Positions 25,436 through 36,514 of a stretch of 64,000 bases of DNA are shown piece after piece; positions within the stretch are counted from its first letter, which is position 1; each line of letters starts with the position of its first letter. The notes under the pieces are model-generated. The model was not told the origin of the DNA. It searched no databases and saw only the letters and a list, made by a program, of their open reading frames with translations. A program made the translations under genes and the position numbers. Source of the DNA: Inia geoffrensis. Lineage: Eukaryota > Chordata > Mammalia > Artiodactyla > Iniidae. Where the stretch lies: assembly GCA_036417435.1 (NCBI GenBank), contig CM070903.1, forward strand, positions 92,401,001 to 92,465,000, given 5' to 3'.

Positions 25436-26359
25436 GGGATTGAGACAGAGGAGATTGGTTAGAGATGGCAGAGTAGAAGGACGTGCGCTCAATCCCTCTT
25501 GCGAGAGCACCAGAATCACAACTAACTGCTAAACAATCATCAACAGGAAGACACTGGAACTCACCAGAAAAGATACCCCACATCCAAATACAAAGGAGAA
25601 ACTGAAACAAGATGGTAGGAAGGTCGCAATCACAATAAAATCAAATCCCATAATGGCTAGGTGTGTGACTCACAAACTGGAGAACACATACCACAGAAGT
25701 CCACCCACTGGAGTGAAGGTTCTGAGCCCCATGTCAGGCTTCCCCACCTGGGGGCTCAAGCAACAGACGGAGAAATTCCTAGAGAATCAGACTTTGAAAG
25801 CTAGCAGGATTTGATTGCAGGACTTCAAAAGGACTGGGAAACAGAGGCTCCACTCTTGGAGGGCACACACAAAGTAGTGTGTGCATCAGGACCCAGGGGA
25901 AGGAGCAATGACCTGTAGGAGACAGAACCAGACCTACCTGCTAGTGTGGAAGGGTCTCCAGCAGAGGTGGGGGGTGGCTGCAGCTCAAGGTGGGGAAAAG
26001 GACACTAGCAGCAGAAGTATTGGGAAGTAATCCTTGATCTGAGTCTTCCCAGAGCCCACAATTAGCCCCACCAAAGAGCCAGATAGGCTCCAGTGATGGG
26101 TTGAACTTCACTGGAGGCCAACCAACCAACAGGGAGGGAACCCAGCCCCACCCAGCAACAGACAAGCGGATTAAAGTTTTACTGAGCTCTGCCCACCAGA
26201 GCAACAGCCAGCTCTAACCAGGACCAGTCCCTCCCATCAGGGAGCTTGCACAAGCCGCTTAGATAGCCTTATCCACCAGAGGGCAGAAAACAAAAGCAAG
26301 GAGAACTACAATTCTGCAGCCTGTGGAAGGAAAACCACATTCACAGAAAGATAGACAAA

Positions 26360-27265
26360 ATGAAAAAGCAGAGGACTTTGTACCAGATGAAGGAGAAAGA
26401 TAAAGCCCCAGAAAAACAATTAAATGAAGTGGAGATAGGCAACCTTCCAGAAAAAAGAATTCAGAATAATGATAGTGAAGATGATCCAGGACCTCATAAA
26501 AACAATGGAGGCAAAGATTGAGAAGATGCAAGAAATGTTTAACAAAGGCTTAGAGGAATTAAAGGACAAACAAACAGGGATGAACAATACAATTACTGAA
26601 ATGAAAAATACACTAGAAGGAATCAATAGCAGAATAACTGAGGCAGAAGAACGGATAAGTGATCTGCAAGACAGAATGACGGAATTCACGGCCGCAGAAC
26701 AGAATAAAGAAAAAAGAATGAAAAGAAATGAAGAAAGCCTAAGAGACCTCTGGGATAACATTAAACACAACAACATTCGCATTATAGGTGTCCCAGAAGG
26801 AGAAGAGAGAGAAAAAGGACCCAAGAAAATATTTGAAGAGATTATAGTCAAAAACTTCCCTAACATGGGAAAAGAAATAGCAACACAAGTCCAGGAAGGG
26901 CAGAGAGTCCCAGGCAAGATAAACCCAAGGAGAAACATGCCGAGACACATAGTAATAAAATTGACAAAAATTAAAGACAAAGAAAAATTATTGAAAGCAA
27001 CAAGGGAAAAATGACAAATAACATAAAAGGGAACTCCCATAAGGTAAACAGCTGATTTCTCAGCAGAAACTCTACATCCAGAAGGGAGTAATATGATATA
27101 TTTAAAGTGATGAGAGGGAAGAACCTACAACCAAGCTTACTCTATCTGGCAAGGACCTTATTCAGATTCAACGGAGAAATTAAAACCTTTACAGATAAGA
27201 AAAACCTAAGAGAATTCAGCAGCACGAAACTAGCTCTACAACAAATGTTAAAGAATCTTCTCTAA
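26360..27265 (+). pseudogene. L1 ORF1 (RNA-binding chaperone) remnant, copy B
   Basis: ORF1p coats L1 RNA as a coiled-coil trimer with an RRM and a C-terminal domain. ATG at 26360 opens a frame reading MKKQRTLYQMKEKDK. An extra A in the A run near 26450 shifts the frame. The remainder reads at 26469-27014: coiled coil from about 26480, the RhxxhE trimer motif (RITEAE) just before EERISDLQD, RRM start RIIGVPEGEE, then 'NMPRHIVIKLTKIKDK'. A TGA at 27012-27014 ends it early. C-terminal homology continues to TAA 27263-27265 out of frame. The frameshift and nonsense codon make it a pseudogene. The ORF1 fragment is better preserved than ORF2. Confidence 0.9.
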
Positions 27266-27323
27266 GTGGGAGACACAGGAAAAGAAAAGGACCTACAAAA
27301 ATAAACCCATAACAAATAAGAAA

Positions 27324-30300
27324 ATGGTAACAGTAACATACATAACAGTAATTACTTTAAACATAAACGGATTAAATGCTCCAACCAAGACACAGGCTTG
27401 CTGAATGGATACAAAAACAAGACCCATATATATGCTTTCTACAAGAGACCCACTTCAGACCTAGGGACACATACACACTGAAAGTGAGGGGATGGAAAAG
27501 TGTATTCCATGCAAATGGAAATCAAAAGAAAGCTGGAGTAGCAATACTCATGTCAGATAAAATAGACTTGAAAATAAAGAATGTTACAAGAGACAATGAA
27601 GGTCACAACATAATGATCAAGGGATCAATCCAAGAAGAAGATAACACAATTATAAATATATATGTACCCAACATAGAAGCATCTCAATACATAAGGGAAC
27701 TACTAACAGCTATAAAAGAGGAAATCGACAGTAACACAGTAATAGTGGGGGATTTTAACACCTCACTTACACCAATGGCCAGATCATCCAGACAAAAAAA
27801 TTAATAGGGAAACACAAGCTTTAAATGACACAACAGACCATATAGATTTAATTGATATTTATAAGACATCCCATCCAAAAACAGCAGATTACACTTCCTT
27901 CTCAAGACCACATGGAATATTCTCAAGGATAGATCACATCTTGGGTCACAAATCGAGCCTTAGTAAATTTTAGAAAATTGAAATTATATCAAGCATCTTT
28001 TCCGACCACAATGCTATGCAATTAGAAATCAATTACAGGGGAAAAAACGTAAAAACACAAACACATGGAGGCTAAACAATATGTTATTAAATAACAAAGA
28101 GATCACAAAAGAAATAAAAAAGGAAATCAAAAAAATACATAGAGACCAATTACAATGAAAACATGATGATCCAAAACCTATGGGATGCAGCAACAGCAGT
28201 AATAACAGGGTAGTTTAAAGCAATACAAGCCTAACCCAAGAAAAAAGAAAAATCCCAAATAAACAATCTAACCTTACACCTAAAGGAACTAGAGAAAGAG
28301 GAGCAAACAAAACCCAAAGTTAGCAGAAGTAAAGAAATCATAAAGATCAGAGCAGAAATAAATGAAATAGAAACAAAGAAAACATTAGCAAAGATCAATA
28401 AAACTAAAAGCTGGTTCTTTGAGAAGATAAACAAAATTTGTCAACCACTAGCGAGACTCATCAAGAAAAAGCGGGAGATGACTCAAATCTATAAAATTAG
28501 AAAAGAAAAAGGAGAAGTTACAACAGACACCGCAGACATACAAAACGTCCTAAGAGATTACTCAAACAACTGTACGCCAATAAAATGGACAACCTGGAAG
28601 AAATGGACAAATTCTTAAAAAGGTATAACCTCCAAAGACTGAACCAGGAAGAAACAGATAATATGAACAGGCCAATCACAAGTACTGAAATTGAAAGTGT
28701 GATTAAACATCTTCTTACAAACAAAAGCCCAGGACCAGATGGCTTCACAGGTGAATTCTATCAAACATTTAGAGATGAGCTAACACCTACCCTTCTCAAA
28801 ATCTTCCTGAAGAATTGCAGAGGAAGGAACATTCACAAACTCATTCTATGAGGCCACCATCACCCTGATACCAAAACCAGACAGAGATACTGCAAAATAA
28901 GAAAATTACAGACCAATATCACTGATGTATACAGATGCACAAATCTTCAACAAAATACTAGCAAACAGAATCCAACAGCACATTAAAAGGATCACATACC
29001 ATGATCAAGTGGGATTTATCCCAGGGATGCAAGGATTCTTCAATATACACAAATCACTCAATGTGATACACCATATTAACATACTGAAGAATAAAAACCA
29101 TATGATCATCTCAATAGATGCAGAAAAAGCTTCTGACAAAATTCAACACCCATTTACAATAAAAACTCTCCAGAAAGTGGGCATAGAGGGAACCTACCTC
29201 AACATAATAAAGGCCATATAGGACAAACCCACAGCAAACATCATTCTCAATGGTGAAAAACTGATAGCACTTCCTCCAAGATCAGGAACAAGACACGAAT
29301 GTCCACTCTCACCACTCTTATTCAACATAGGTTTGGAAGTCCTAGCCACGGCAACCAGAGAAGGAAAAAAACTAAAAGGAATACAAATTGGAAAAGAAGA
29401 AGTAAAACTGTAATTGTTTGCAGATGACATGATACTATACATAGAGAATCCTAAAGATGCCACCAGAAAACTACTAGAGCTAATCAATGAATTTGGTAAA
29501 GTTGCAGGATACAAAATTAATGCACAGAAATCTTTTGCATTCCTATGCACTAATGATGAAAATCTGAAAGAGAAATTAAGGATACATTCCCATTTACCAT
29601 TGCAACAAAAAGAATAAAATACCTAGCAATAAACCTACCTGGGAAGACGAACTGTATGCAGAAAAGTATAAAACACTGATGAAAGAAATTAAAGATGATA
29701 CCAACAGATGGAGAGATATACCATGTTCTTGGATTGGAAGAAACAACACTGTGAAAATGGCGATACTACCCAAAGCAATCTACAGATTCAATGCAATCCC
29801 TATCAAATTACTAATGGCATTTCTTACAGAACTGGAACAAAAAATCTTAAAATTTGTATGGAGACACAAAAGATCCTGAATAGCCAAAGCAGTCTTGAAG
29901 GAAAAAAATGGAACTGGAGGAATAAGGCTTCCTGACTTCAGACTATACTACAAAGCTACAGTAATCAAGACTATATGGTACTGGCACAAAAACAGAAATA
30001 CAGATCAATGGAACAGGATAGAAAGCCCAGAGATAAACCCACACACCTATGGTCACCTAATCTATGACAAAGGAGACAAGGATATACAATGGAGAAAAGA
30101 CAGCCTCTTCAATAAGTGGTGCTGGGAAAACTGGACAGGTATGTGTAAAAGAATGAAATTAGAACACTCCCAAGCACCAGACACAAAAGTAAACTCAAAA
30201 TGGATTAGAGACCTAAATATAAGACCAGACACTATAAAACTCTTAGAGGAAAACATAGGCAGAACACTCTTTGAGATAAATCACAGCAAGATCTTTTTTG

Positions 30301-30775
30301 ATCCACCTCCTAGAGTAATGGAAATAAAAACAAAAATAAACAAATGGGACCTAATGAAACTTAAAAGCTTTTGCAAAGCAAAGGAAACCATAAACAAGAC
30401 CAAAAGACAACCCTCAGAATGGGAGAAAATATTTGCAAATGAAGCAACTGACAAAGGGTTAATCTCCAAAATTTATAAGCAGCTCATTCAGGTTAATAAC
30501 AAAAAAACAAACAACCCAATCCAAAAATGGGCAGAAGCCCTAAATAGACATTTCTCCAAAGAAGACATACAGATGGCCAAGAAGCACATGAAAAGCTGCT
30601 CAAAATCACTAAACATTAGAGAAATGCAAATGAAAACTACAATGAGGTATCACCTCACACCAGTTAGAATGGGCATCATCAGAAAATCTACAAACAACAA
30701 ATGCTGGAGAGGTTGTGGAGAAAAGGGAACCCTCTTGCATGGTTGGTGGGAATGGAAATTGATACAGCCACTATG
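27324..30775 (+). pseudogene. L1 ORF2 (endonuclease/reverse transcriptase) remnant, copy B
   Basis: Starts at ATG 27324 (MVTVTYITVITLNINGLN) and loses frame near 27380. The endonuclease continues at 27376-27804 with LQETHF (catalytic Glu region) and GDFN (catalytic Asp region). Later pieces: 28585-28851, 28925-29221 (RT motif [10 protein letters not shown]), 29414-29617 (FADD box), 29679-29935 and 29895-30779 (C-terminal domain, cut off within it). TAG 29219-29221, TAA 29411-29413 and TGA 29877-29879 correspond one-to-one to the stops in copy A, as does RHECPLS in motif B. Private lesions include a 4-bp deletion near 29649 and an extra A near 29908. Non-functional. Confidence 0.92.
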
Positions 30776-30784
30776 TTGATATTG

Positions 30785-30786
<2 letters not shown>

Positions 30787-30814
<28 letters not shown>
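30787..30814. repeat. (CA)n microsatellite at truncated L1 end
   Basis: About 14 CA units beginning about 12 bp after L1 copy B homology ends, in the sequence 'ttgatattgatacacac'. The junction may be the scar of a rearrangement. Confidence 0.95.
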
Positions 30815-30818
<4 letters not shown>

Positions 30819-33800
30819 GGTTTTGCATATTTCAAAGGATAACAGCAACAAATATAAACGTTTTATATATAATAGAAGAGCATGGCATAATCAGGCTTGG
30901 GGCTTTGAAAACTCATTAATACTTTATCAGAGAATGAATTGGAAGTTGGAAGAGAGGACACAGTGCGATCAGTTAGCAGGCAGCTACAGTTGGCCAGATG
31001 AGAATTAATGTTGGCTTTGACCAGGGTGGAGACAGTGAAGATGGAGAAAAACAGAAAGATTTAGAACTTACTGTAGGAGGTAGAACTGCTAAGACTACTT
31101 GAAAAGATGCAAGAATTAAAAGAGTAGTAGGAGTCTAGGAAACTTCTGGATTGAGAGGGCTGGTCAACTTCTCCTCACCCTCCACATGTTTAGTTAACTC
31201 TGGGCTGAACTCCTCCACCCCACATAACCCCCTCCACCCCCGTGGACACACAACCATCCACTCAGGTATTTCTCTGCCTTTCTGCCCCAGTATAAATTTT
31301 CTGAACTGAGAAGAGATTTTATTTTGTTGGATGACAAGCAATAGTAGTTGTTTTAGGGACTGGGCATTTTGCTCTTATGAAATGGAATGAAGTCTGAAAT
31401 CTTTGAGAAAATGCATACTTTTATATTGCTGTAATTCATTTTTCATTTCAGTATTATAAAGCAGAGAATTTTTCTTGTTTTTTCAAAAAAACCACTTTTC
31501 TTGAACATCTCTTTTACTCTAGCTATGTGCTAAAGGTACAGACATGACACTGAAGTCAAGCTACAAGCCATCATGGAGACTATGATCAAGTAACCAGGCA
31601 GTTTCTGGAAGAGTAAGATGCAAAATAGGGTTGGAAATCATGGGGATGCTGGAAATATTCTATATATAAACATTGCTAATGATTACACAGCTATAAGCAT
31701 GAAACGTTCAGCAATCTTTAAAATTCAGATTTGTGTCCTTTATGCTCTTCCTTATATGCGTGATTTTTTTAAAAAAAGTGAAAAAGGTTGGGTCAGAAAA
31801 AAAATGCTCCACATAAACACACACAAACAGTTAATATGTAAATGTGAAAGAGATTACAAGTCCACATCTCTACAACTTTCATTCTATAAATATAAGAATT
31901 TATATAATACTGTATAAGAATATACAATAGCATGAGGAACATTAAACAATATTTGGGTATAGATGAAAGAAAACTGAATTACTTGAGATGCGTGGTATAA
32001 AGGTAGACAAATTCAGAAAATATGTCTACTGAAAAGGGCTAAAGAAATGATAATCATTCTGAAAAGCAAGAAATCTAATATTTTTAAGAATATGAGATGT
32101 ACATCAAACAGAAATGATGAGCTATTCAAAGCCAGAAACAAAATTATTTCAAGTAATGAATACCAAGTAAATTCTTACCTTCCAGTGTTGTGAAAACATA
32201 CTAGTGTTGCCCTGGAAGTTTGGCAACATGTTTGACAATTTTCTTGCCTGAAAGTAATGTATATATAGGGTGTGTATCTGCCTCAGATCAGCAATTACAA
32301 CAGTATATGGAGAAAAGAGAGTGGATCATTTAATAAGTGTATCAGTGTTTCAGAAAGAATGTAAGGAAAGAAATTCATTAATCTTTACAACTTTTTTTCA
32401 TTTTCTATTTCCATATATGCAGGGTATTCAGGGTGCTTAAGTGTTGGAAGCACAAATACCTTTGCAATATGTTATGTGAGAATCAATCCCAAAAAACTAC
32501 TTGATGTAATTTCTTTCATCTGTGTTGTTACTTTTTAAAAACAGGTTTTCAGAGGTTTTTCCAAGTTGATTCAGCAGATTGATCCTTTCCGAGCCTTTAA
32601 GTGGTAAAGAAGTGGAGAGCAGTACATAGTTAAGGAATAAATTCATCAGTCACATTTTTTGTTTTTTTCTTCTGTCATAAGCCTTAGACTACCAGAAGTG
32701 AAGATTTTTGACCTTAAATGTCTGAGTTCAAAACCAGTCTGGCAATCTTTCAAAAATAATTACCTCCTAACACTCATCTCAGGTCTGAGGAGGGCATCAT
32801 GTTATTCAGGTCACTGAGTCAATGCATCACAAATCCAAGGATGGGCTTCTATCTCCACCAAATGTGGCACTTTCCCTGTTACCCTGTCAGCTGCACAGGT
32901 GCCATTAGATAGACTCAGCTGCTAATTATTTTTAAAGCAGAGAATGTGTATAAAGATGGGAAGCTGAGGGAAAAAAAACAGTTTGTCAATAGAAATGATA
33001 AATGCATGTTTATTATATCAGAAATATTGTACACTGAGCTCTGTGAGTGGGAAAGGTTAAGGTGGGAGTATGGTTTTATCATAGTTAGGGTTAGTTTACT
33101 TTGTAATTGCAACCATAGAGTCAAACATTAATTACCCTAAAACCAATTGCCATAATGCTGTAACTATAGACCTGTGTGCACTCTTGCAGATATATGTGCA
33201 CAAACTCGTTTATAGTCTATGTGTGTGAGTGTCTGGGGGGTGAATCATATGTAAACAGAAAGAACATGGGAAGGAGGTATTCATAAAAACCCTGTCCTTA
33301 AGTGGGTCTGACCTTATAGAGGTGTAACAGTGACAAAACAAAAGTCATTGCCGAGCCACAGTATCCTTCACCCAGCCATTGAATATCAGAAGTAGCATTT
33401 CAGTTCTCTATGACAGACCCTATGCTCTCTCATACTCCATAAGACAAAAGTCTGAGGTTTCCAACCTTCATTCAACTGTATCTATCTCAGAACTCATCCC
33501 CACCATGAACTCTTCTTTCCTCAGCTGCAACATAAGGGGTTGGGTCAGTGGATGATTTATATGCATCTTTATTCTAACAGCTATAGAATTTTCAGTCTCT
33601 CCACATATTACCTACAATATGGATGATACTAGGTTTGGGGGGATTTTTTTCTTCAAAATTATCTAAAAACACTGGAATATATTATTATTGTTAACAAGTA
33701 GAAGCCATGTTATGTTATATAATGCAATTTTTAAGATTTTATCTGAATTCTTGTGATCTGTCATCCTAAAATCATAGCTACAAACAGAAATGAGAATCAC

Positions 33801-34464
33801 GGACTCAAAGTCCTGTGGAGCCAACAAATAACAAAATTGTGTAAAGCAGGACCCCTGTAGGACTATGAAAACCAGTAGGGCCGGTGGCAACTCAAGTCCA
33901 AAGAGAGCACTGTGGAATTCAATTTCAAAGCAGCAATGACAAAAACAACAACATATTGACAGTCAACCAAAACACCTCTATGGATCAGATTCGGTTTTAA
34001 GTTGAAAAACATGAGGTGACATTTTTCTAATGAATGTGTTTTTTGCAGTTTTCCTATAGTAAATGAACACTCAAAGCAAAAGAAGAAAAGTCCTGAGAAC
34101 CTGGTCATTTGCACTGCTCTGCAACAGCCAAGCCTGAGGGCCAGTTATTTCATCATGTGAGTTGTCAGGCATTGTTTCTGACAATGCGCTTGCGATTTCT
34201 TCACCTGAGTTGATGATATTTACCAACAGGAATTTTATCCAAGCTGTACAATTATTGTACTAGATTATCATGGAAAAAATATCCAGATCATCACAGGAAA
34301 AATACAGCAGTGATAAAAAAACACCCAGAGAAAGTACAGAAGAACAAAAGGAGAATACACTGACATTATTTTATTTCCTAATATTTATCAAGCCTGTTTG
34401 AGAACACACTTGAATCAAAATGAGTGCTACCTGAGACAGGCACACTTGCTGTAAAATGGCTGGA
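30815..34464. other. Non-coding stretch
   Basis: No gene recognised in about 3.6 kb. About 30945-31105 ('ggccagatgagaattaatg', 'gaccagggtggagacagtga') resembles an old repeat I cannot name. About 54960-55110 looks like another part of the same family. Open frames at 31618-31917 and 33663-34114 have no support. Confidence 0.4.
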
Positions 34465-34466
34465 TA

Positions 34467-34930
34467 CAGTTAAGTCCCCTACATACGAACCTTCAAGTTG
34501 GGAACTTTCAAAGTTGTAACATGTGTTCACATGTCCAATCACGTAAGTTAGGTCACGTGAAATTGCAGCTTGCCCTCCGTCTCCTATTGCTGACAATCCT
34601 TCAGCTCTACCATCTCCCACCTCCTCTCCCCGCTCCAGTCAGTAACTCTTCTTACCTGCTCCCTCGATGCCAGCCCCTGTATGCCAGCTGTTGTACTGTA
34701 CTACTGTACTTTTCAATATACTGTACTGTAAGATTAAAAATGTTTTCTTTATTTTTGTGTGTTTTTTATGTATTATTTGTGTAAAAAGTATTATAAACCT
34801 ATTACAGTACAGTAGTATATAGCTAATTGTGTTAGTTGGGTGCCTGGGCTAACTCTGTTGGACTTACAAACAAATTGGACTTACAAACGCACTCTCGGAA
34901 CAGAACTCATTCATATGTAGGGACTTACTG
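34467..34930. mobile_element. Short inverted-repeat DNA transposon (Tc1/mariner-pogo type)
   Basis: A 464-bp element starting 'cagttaagtcccctacatac' and ending 'atatgtagggacttactg'. The ends are about 20-bp imperfect terminal inverted repeats. It is flanked on both sides by TA (34465-34466 and 34931-34932), the target duplication of Tc1/mariner-superfamily transposases. Inside are palindrome-forming 'tactgtactgtaag' (near 34720) and 'attacagtacagtagta' (near 34801). No transposase is intact. A minus-strand frame (34378-34620) runs across the left end and may include a transposase C-terminal remnant. Likely a Tigger-like internally deleted copy; subfamily not identified. Confidence 0.75.
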
Positions 34931-35234
34931 TAATTTTCTCCAGGAGTCTTCCAATGCACGATTCCCAGAGAATCACTTCATAATTTAACCTGCCTTTAGG
35001 CTTTTGTTGAATTTTTTTGTTTTATTTTTTTATTTTCTGAGAAATGTGAAACACAGGACAATTATTGGAATAATTGCCATACTGACTTCTTTCCAGGATA
35101 AATCTAGTTCAATCCATCCACCCCCTTCAAGACAAGAATTTCAGGAACCTTCTTTATGTAGAACAGAAAAGAAGGCTGTTTGAGTAGAGATGGCCTCTCC
35201 CCCAGGGAATACCTCCCTTCCCCACTCATGGGCA

Positions 35235-35400
35235 ACGTGTATAATGGTTATGAGAATTCACTCTGAAATTAGAATGCTTGAGTTTGGATCCCAGCTCTGA
35301 TGCTGAACAGCTGTGTGAACTAATTTATGTAATCTCTCTGTGCATCTGTGACTTCAAATCTTTAAAAACAAAATAAAAAATGGTGGTCACTAGAGATATT
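35235..35400 (+). mobile_element. MIR SINE
   Basis: Forward MIR: 'gtataatggttatgagaatt', 'gagtttggatcccagctctg', 'acagctgtgtgaacta', 'taatctctctgtgcatctgt'. The 3' end is degenerate. Confidence 0.8.
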
Positions 35401-36208
35401 AAGGTTTAGTCCATTTGATACAGGTGAGCTAAGACAGATAGGTTTTCAGTTACCTTCCATTGTTCTCCGTAGTGCAGAAATTCAAGTGTCTTTGAGTCCT
35501 AACACAAGCTACAAAACTATAACAATCTAATTTGGGTGCCCGAAGCTGATCTATTGTACAGTCTCTCCTTTTTCAAACAATCTCAAACCGAGTGGAAATA
35601 CAAACTACTCTGATCTATGTTCTTCCTCCCTTCCAATTATCTGTCCTCTCCACTATGAACATCACTGTCATTGACCCCACTGTTTTTCACCAACCAACAC
35701 AAATTAGGCTATTATGTACCAATCACTTCTGAATTCAAAATGAAGGCTGGAACACCATCTTCCACGGGTAATGAGAAAGTGAACAACCAAAGCAACATTA
35801 CAGGTTTCATACATAGTTCTTTCATGTGCTGCATTGCTCAGAGGGAGAAAAATGGTGCTTAGCATTCAATAAAGTTTCTGCTTCTAAGAACATTAGTGAG
35901 GGATATAAACATTCAATGCACTTTAGAAATACAATTCAACCACGTATTACTTGCACAATAGCTTACATCAAATCTATAACCATGTATTGCACAATAACCT
36001 AACAAAAGTGAAACTCCTTTTTAAAAAAAATTTAGTTGAGTAATTTACCAGATGCCCCAAATTAGAAAATGTGCCTGTTACTCAGCAGAAGGTTCTTGTA
36101 CCTGCCTTGAGTCCCATCTACTTGAAGGCTGGTGCTCAGCAGATAAAACAAATTCAATCTTCACTGAAGTTTTTCCAAAATATAAAATGGTGATTTTATT
36201 CATATTCT
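35401..36208. other. Non-coding
   Basis: No gene recognised. Small open frames at 35671-35862 and 36052-36261 have no support. Confidence 0.45.
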
Positions 36209-36514
36209 CAAAAATACTTTTTTTTTTTTTTAATGGCTGTGTTGGGTATTCGTTTCCTTGAGAGGGCTTTATCTAGTTGCGGCAAGTGGGGGCTACTCTT
36301 CATCGCAGTGTGCGGGCCTCTCACTATCGCGGCCTCTCTTGTTGTGGAGCACAGGCTCCAGACATGCTGGCTCAGGAATTGTGGCTCACGGGCCTAGTTG
36401 CTCCGTGGCATGTGGGATCTTCCCAGACCAGGGCTCGAACCTGTGCCCCCTGCATTGGCAGGCAGATTCTCAACCACTGCGCCACCAGGGAAGCCCCCGC
36501 AAAAATACTTTTTT
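36209..36514 (-). mobile_element. Longer CHR-type SINE (CHR-1-like), reverse, with target duplication
   Basis: The reverse-strand SINE body is about 36224-36496. Read in reverse, it starts 'gggcttccctggtggcgcag', and it has extra 3' modules seen on the plus strand as 'ttatctagttgcggcaagtg' and 'gggggctactcttcatcgca' that the short CHR copies lack. The tail is the poly(T) near 36218-36231. Flanking duplication 'caaaaatactttttt' occurs at 36209 and again at 36500. It is more diverged than the 44.1 and 63.2 kb copies, consistent with an older insertion. Three overlapping open frames in this interval are artefacts of its GC-rich body. Confidence 0.9.

Larger units (their letters stand above)
25436..30775 (+). 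mobile_element. LINE-1 copy B, 3'-truncated
   Basis: Starts near 'agagatggcagagtagaagg', a typical L1 5' end, and includes about 0.9 kb of 5'UTR, a decayed ORF1 (26360-27265) and ORF2 from 27324. It stops abruptly at about 30775 ('cagccactatg'), about 200 bp before the expected ORF2 end judged from copy A. The 3'UTR and poly(A) are missing and a (CA)n tract starts about 12 bp later. Loss of the 3' end is not a normal outcome of target-primed reverse transcription, so a later deletion or rearrangement is inferred. The 5' border is uncertain by tens of bases. The segment 29050-30580 is nearly identical to copy A. Confidence 0.93.

Noticed and set aside
26259..26531. 90-codon minus-strand frame at the L1 copy B ORF1 start
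   Set aside because: Antisense of the L1 5'UTR/ORF1. Hydrophobic composition comes from complementing A-rich L1 coding sequence.
31618..31917. 99-codon plus-strand frame
   Set aside because: AT-rich sequence with no domain, splice or codon evidence. Compatible with chance.
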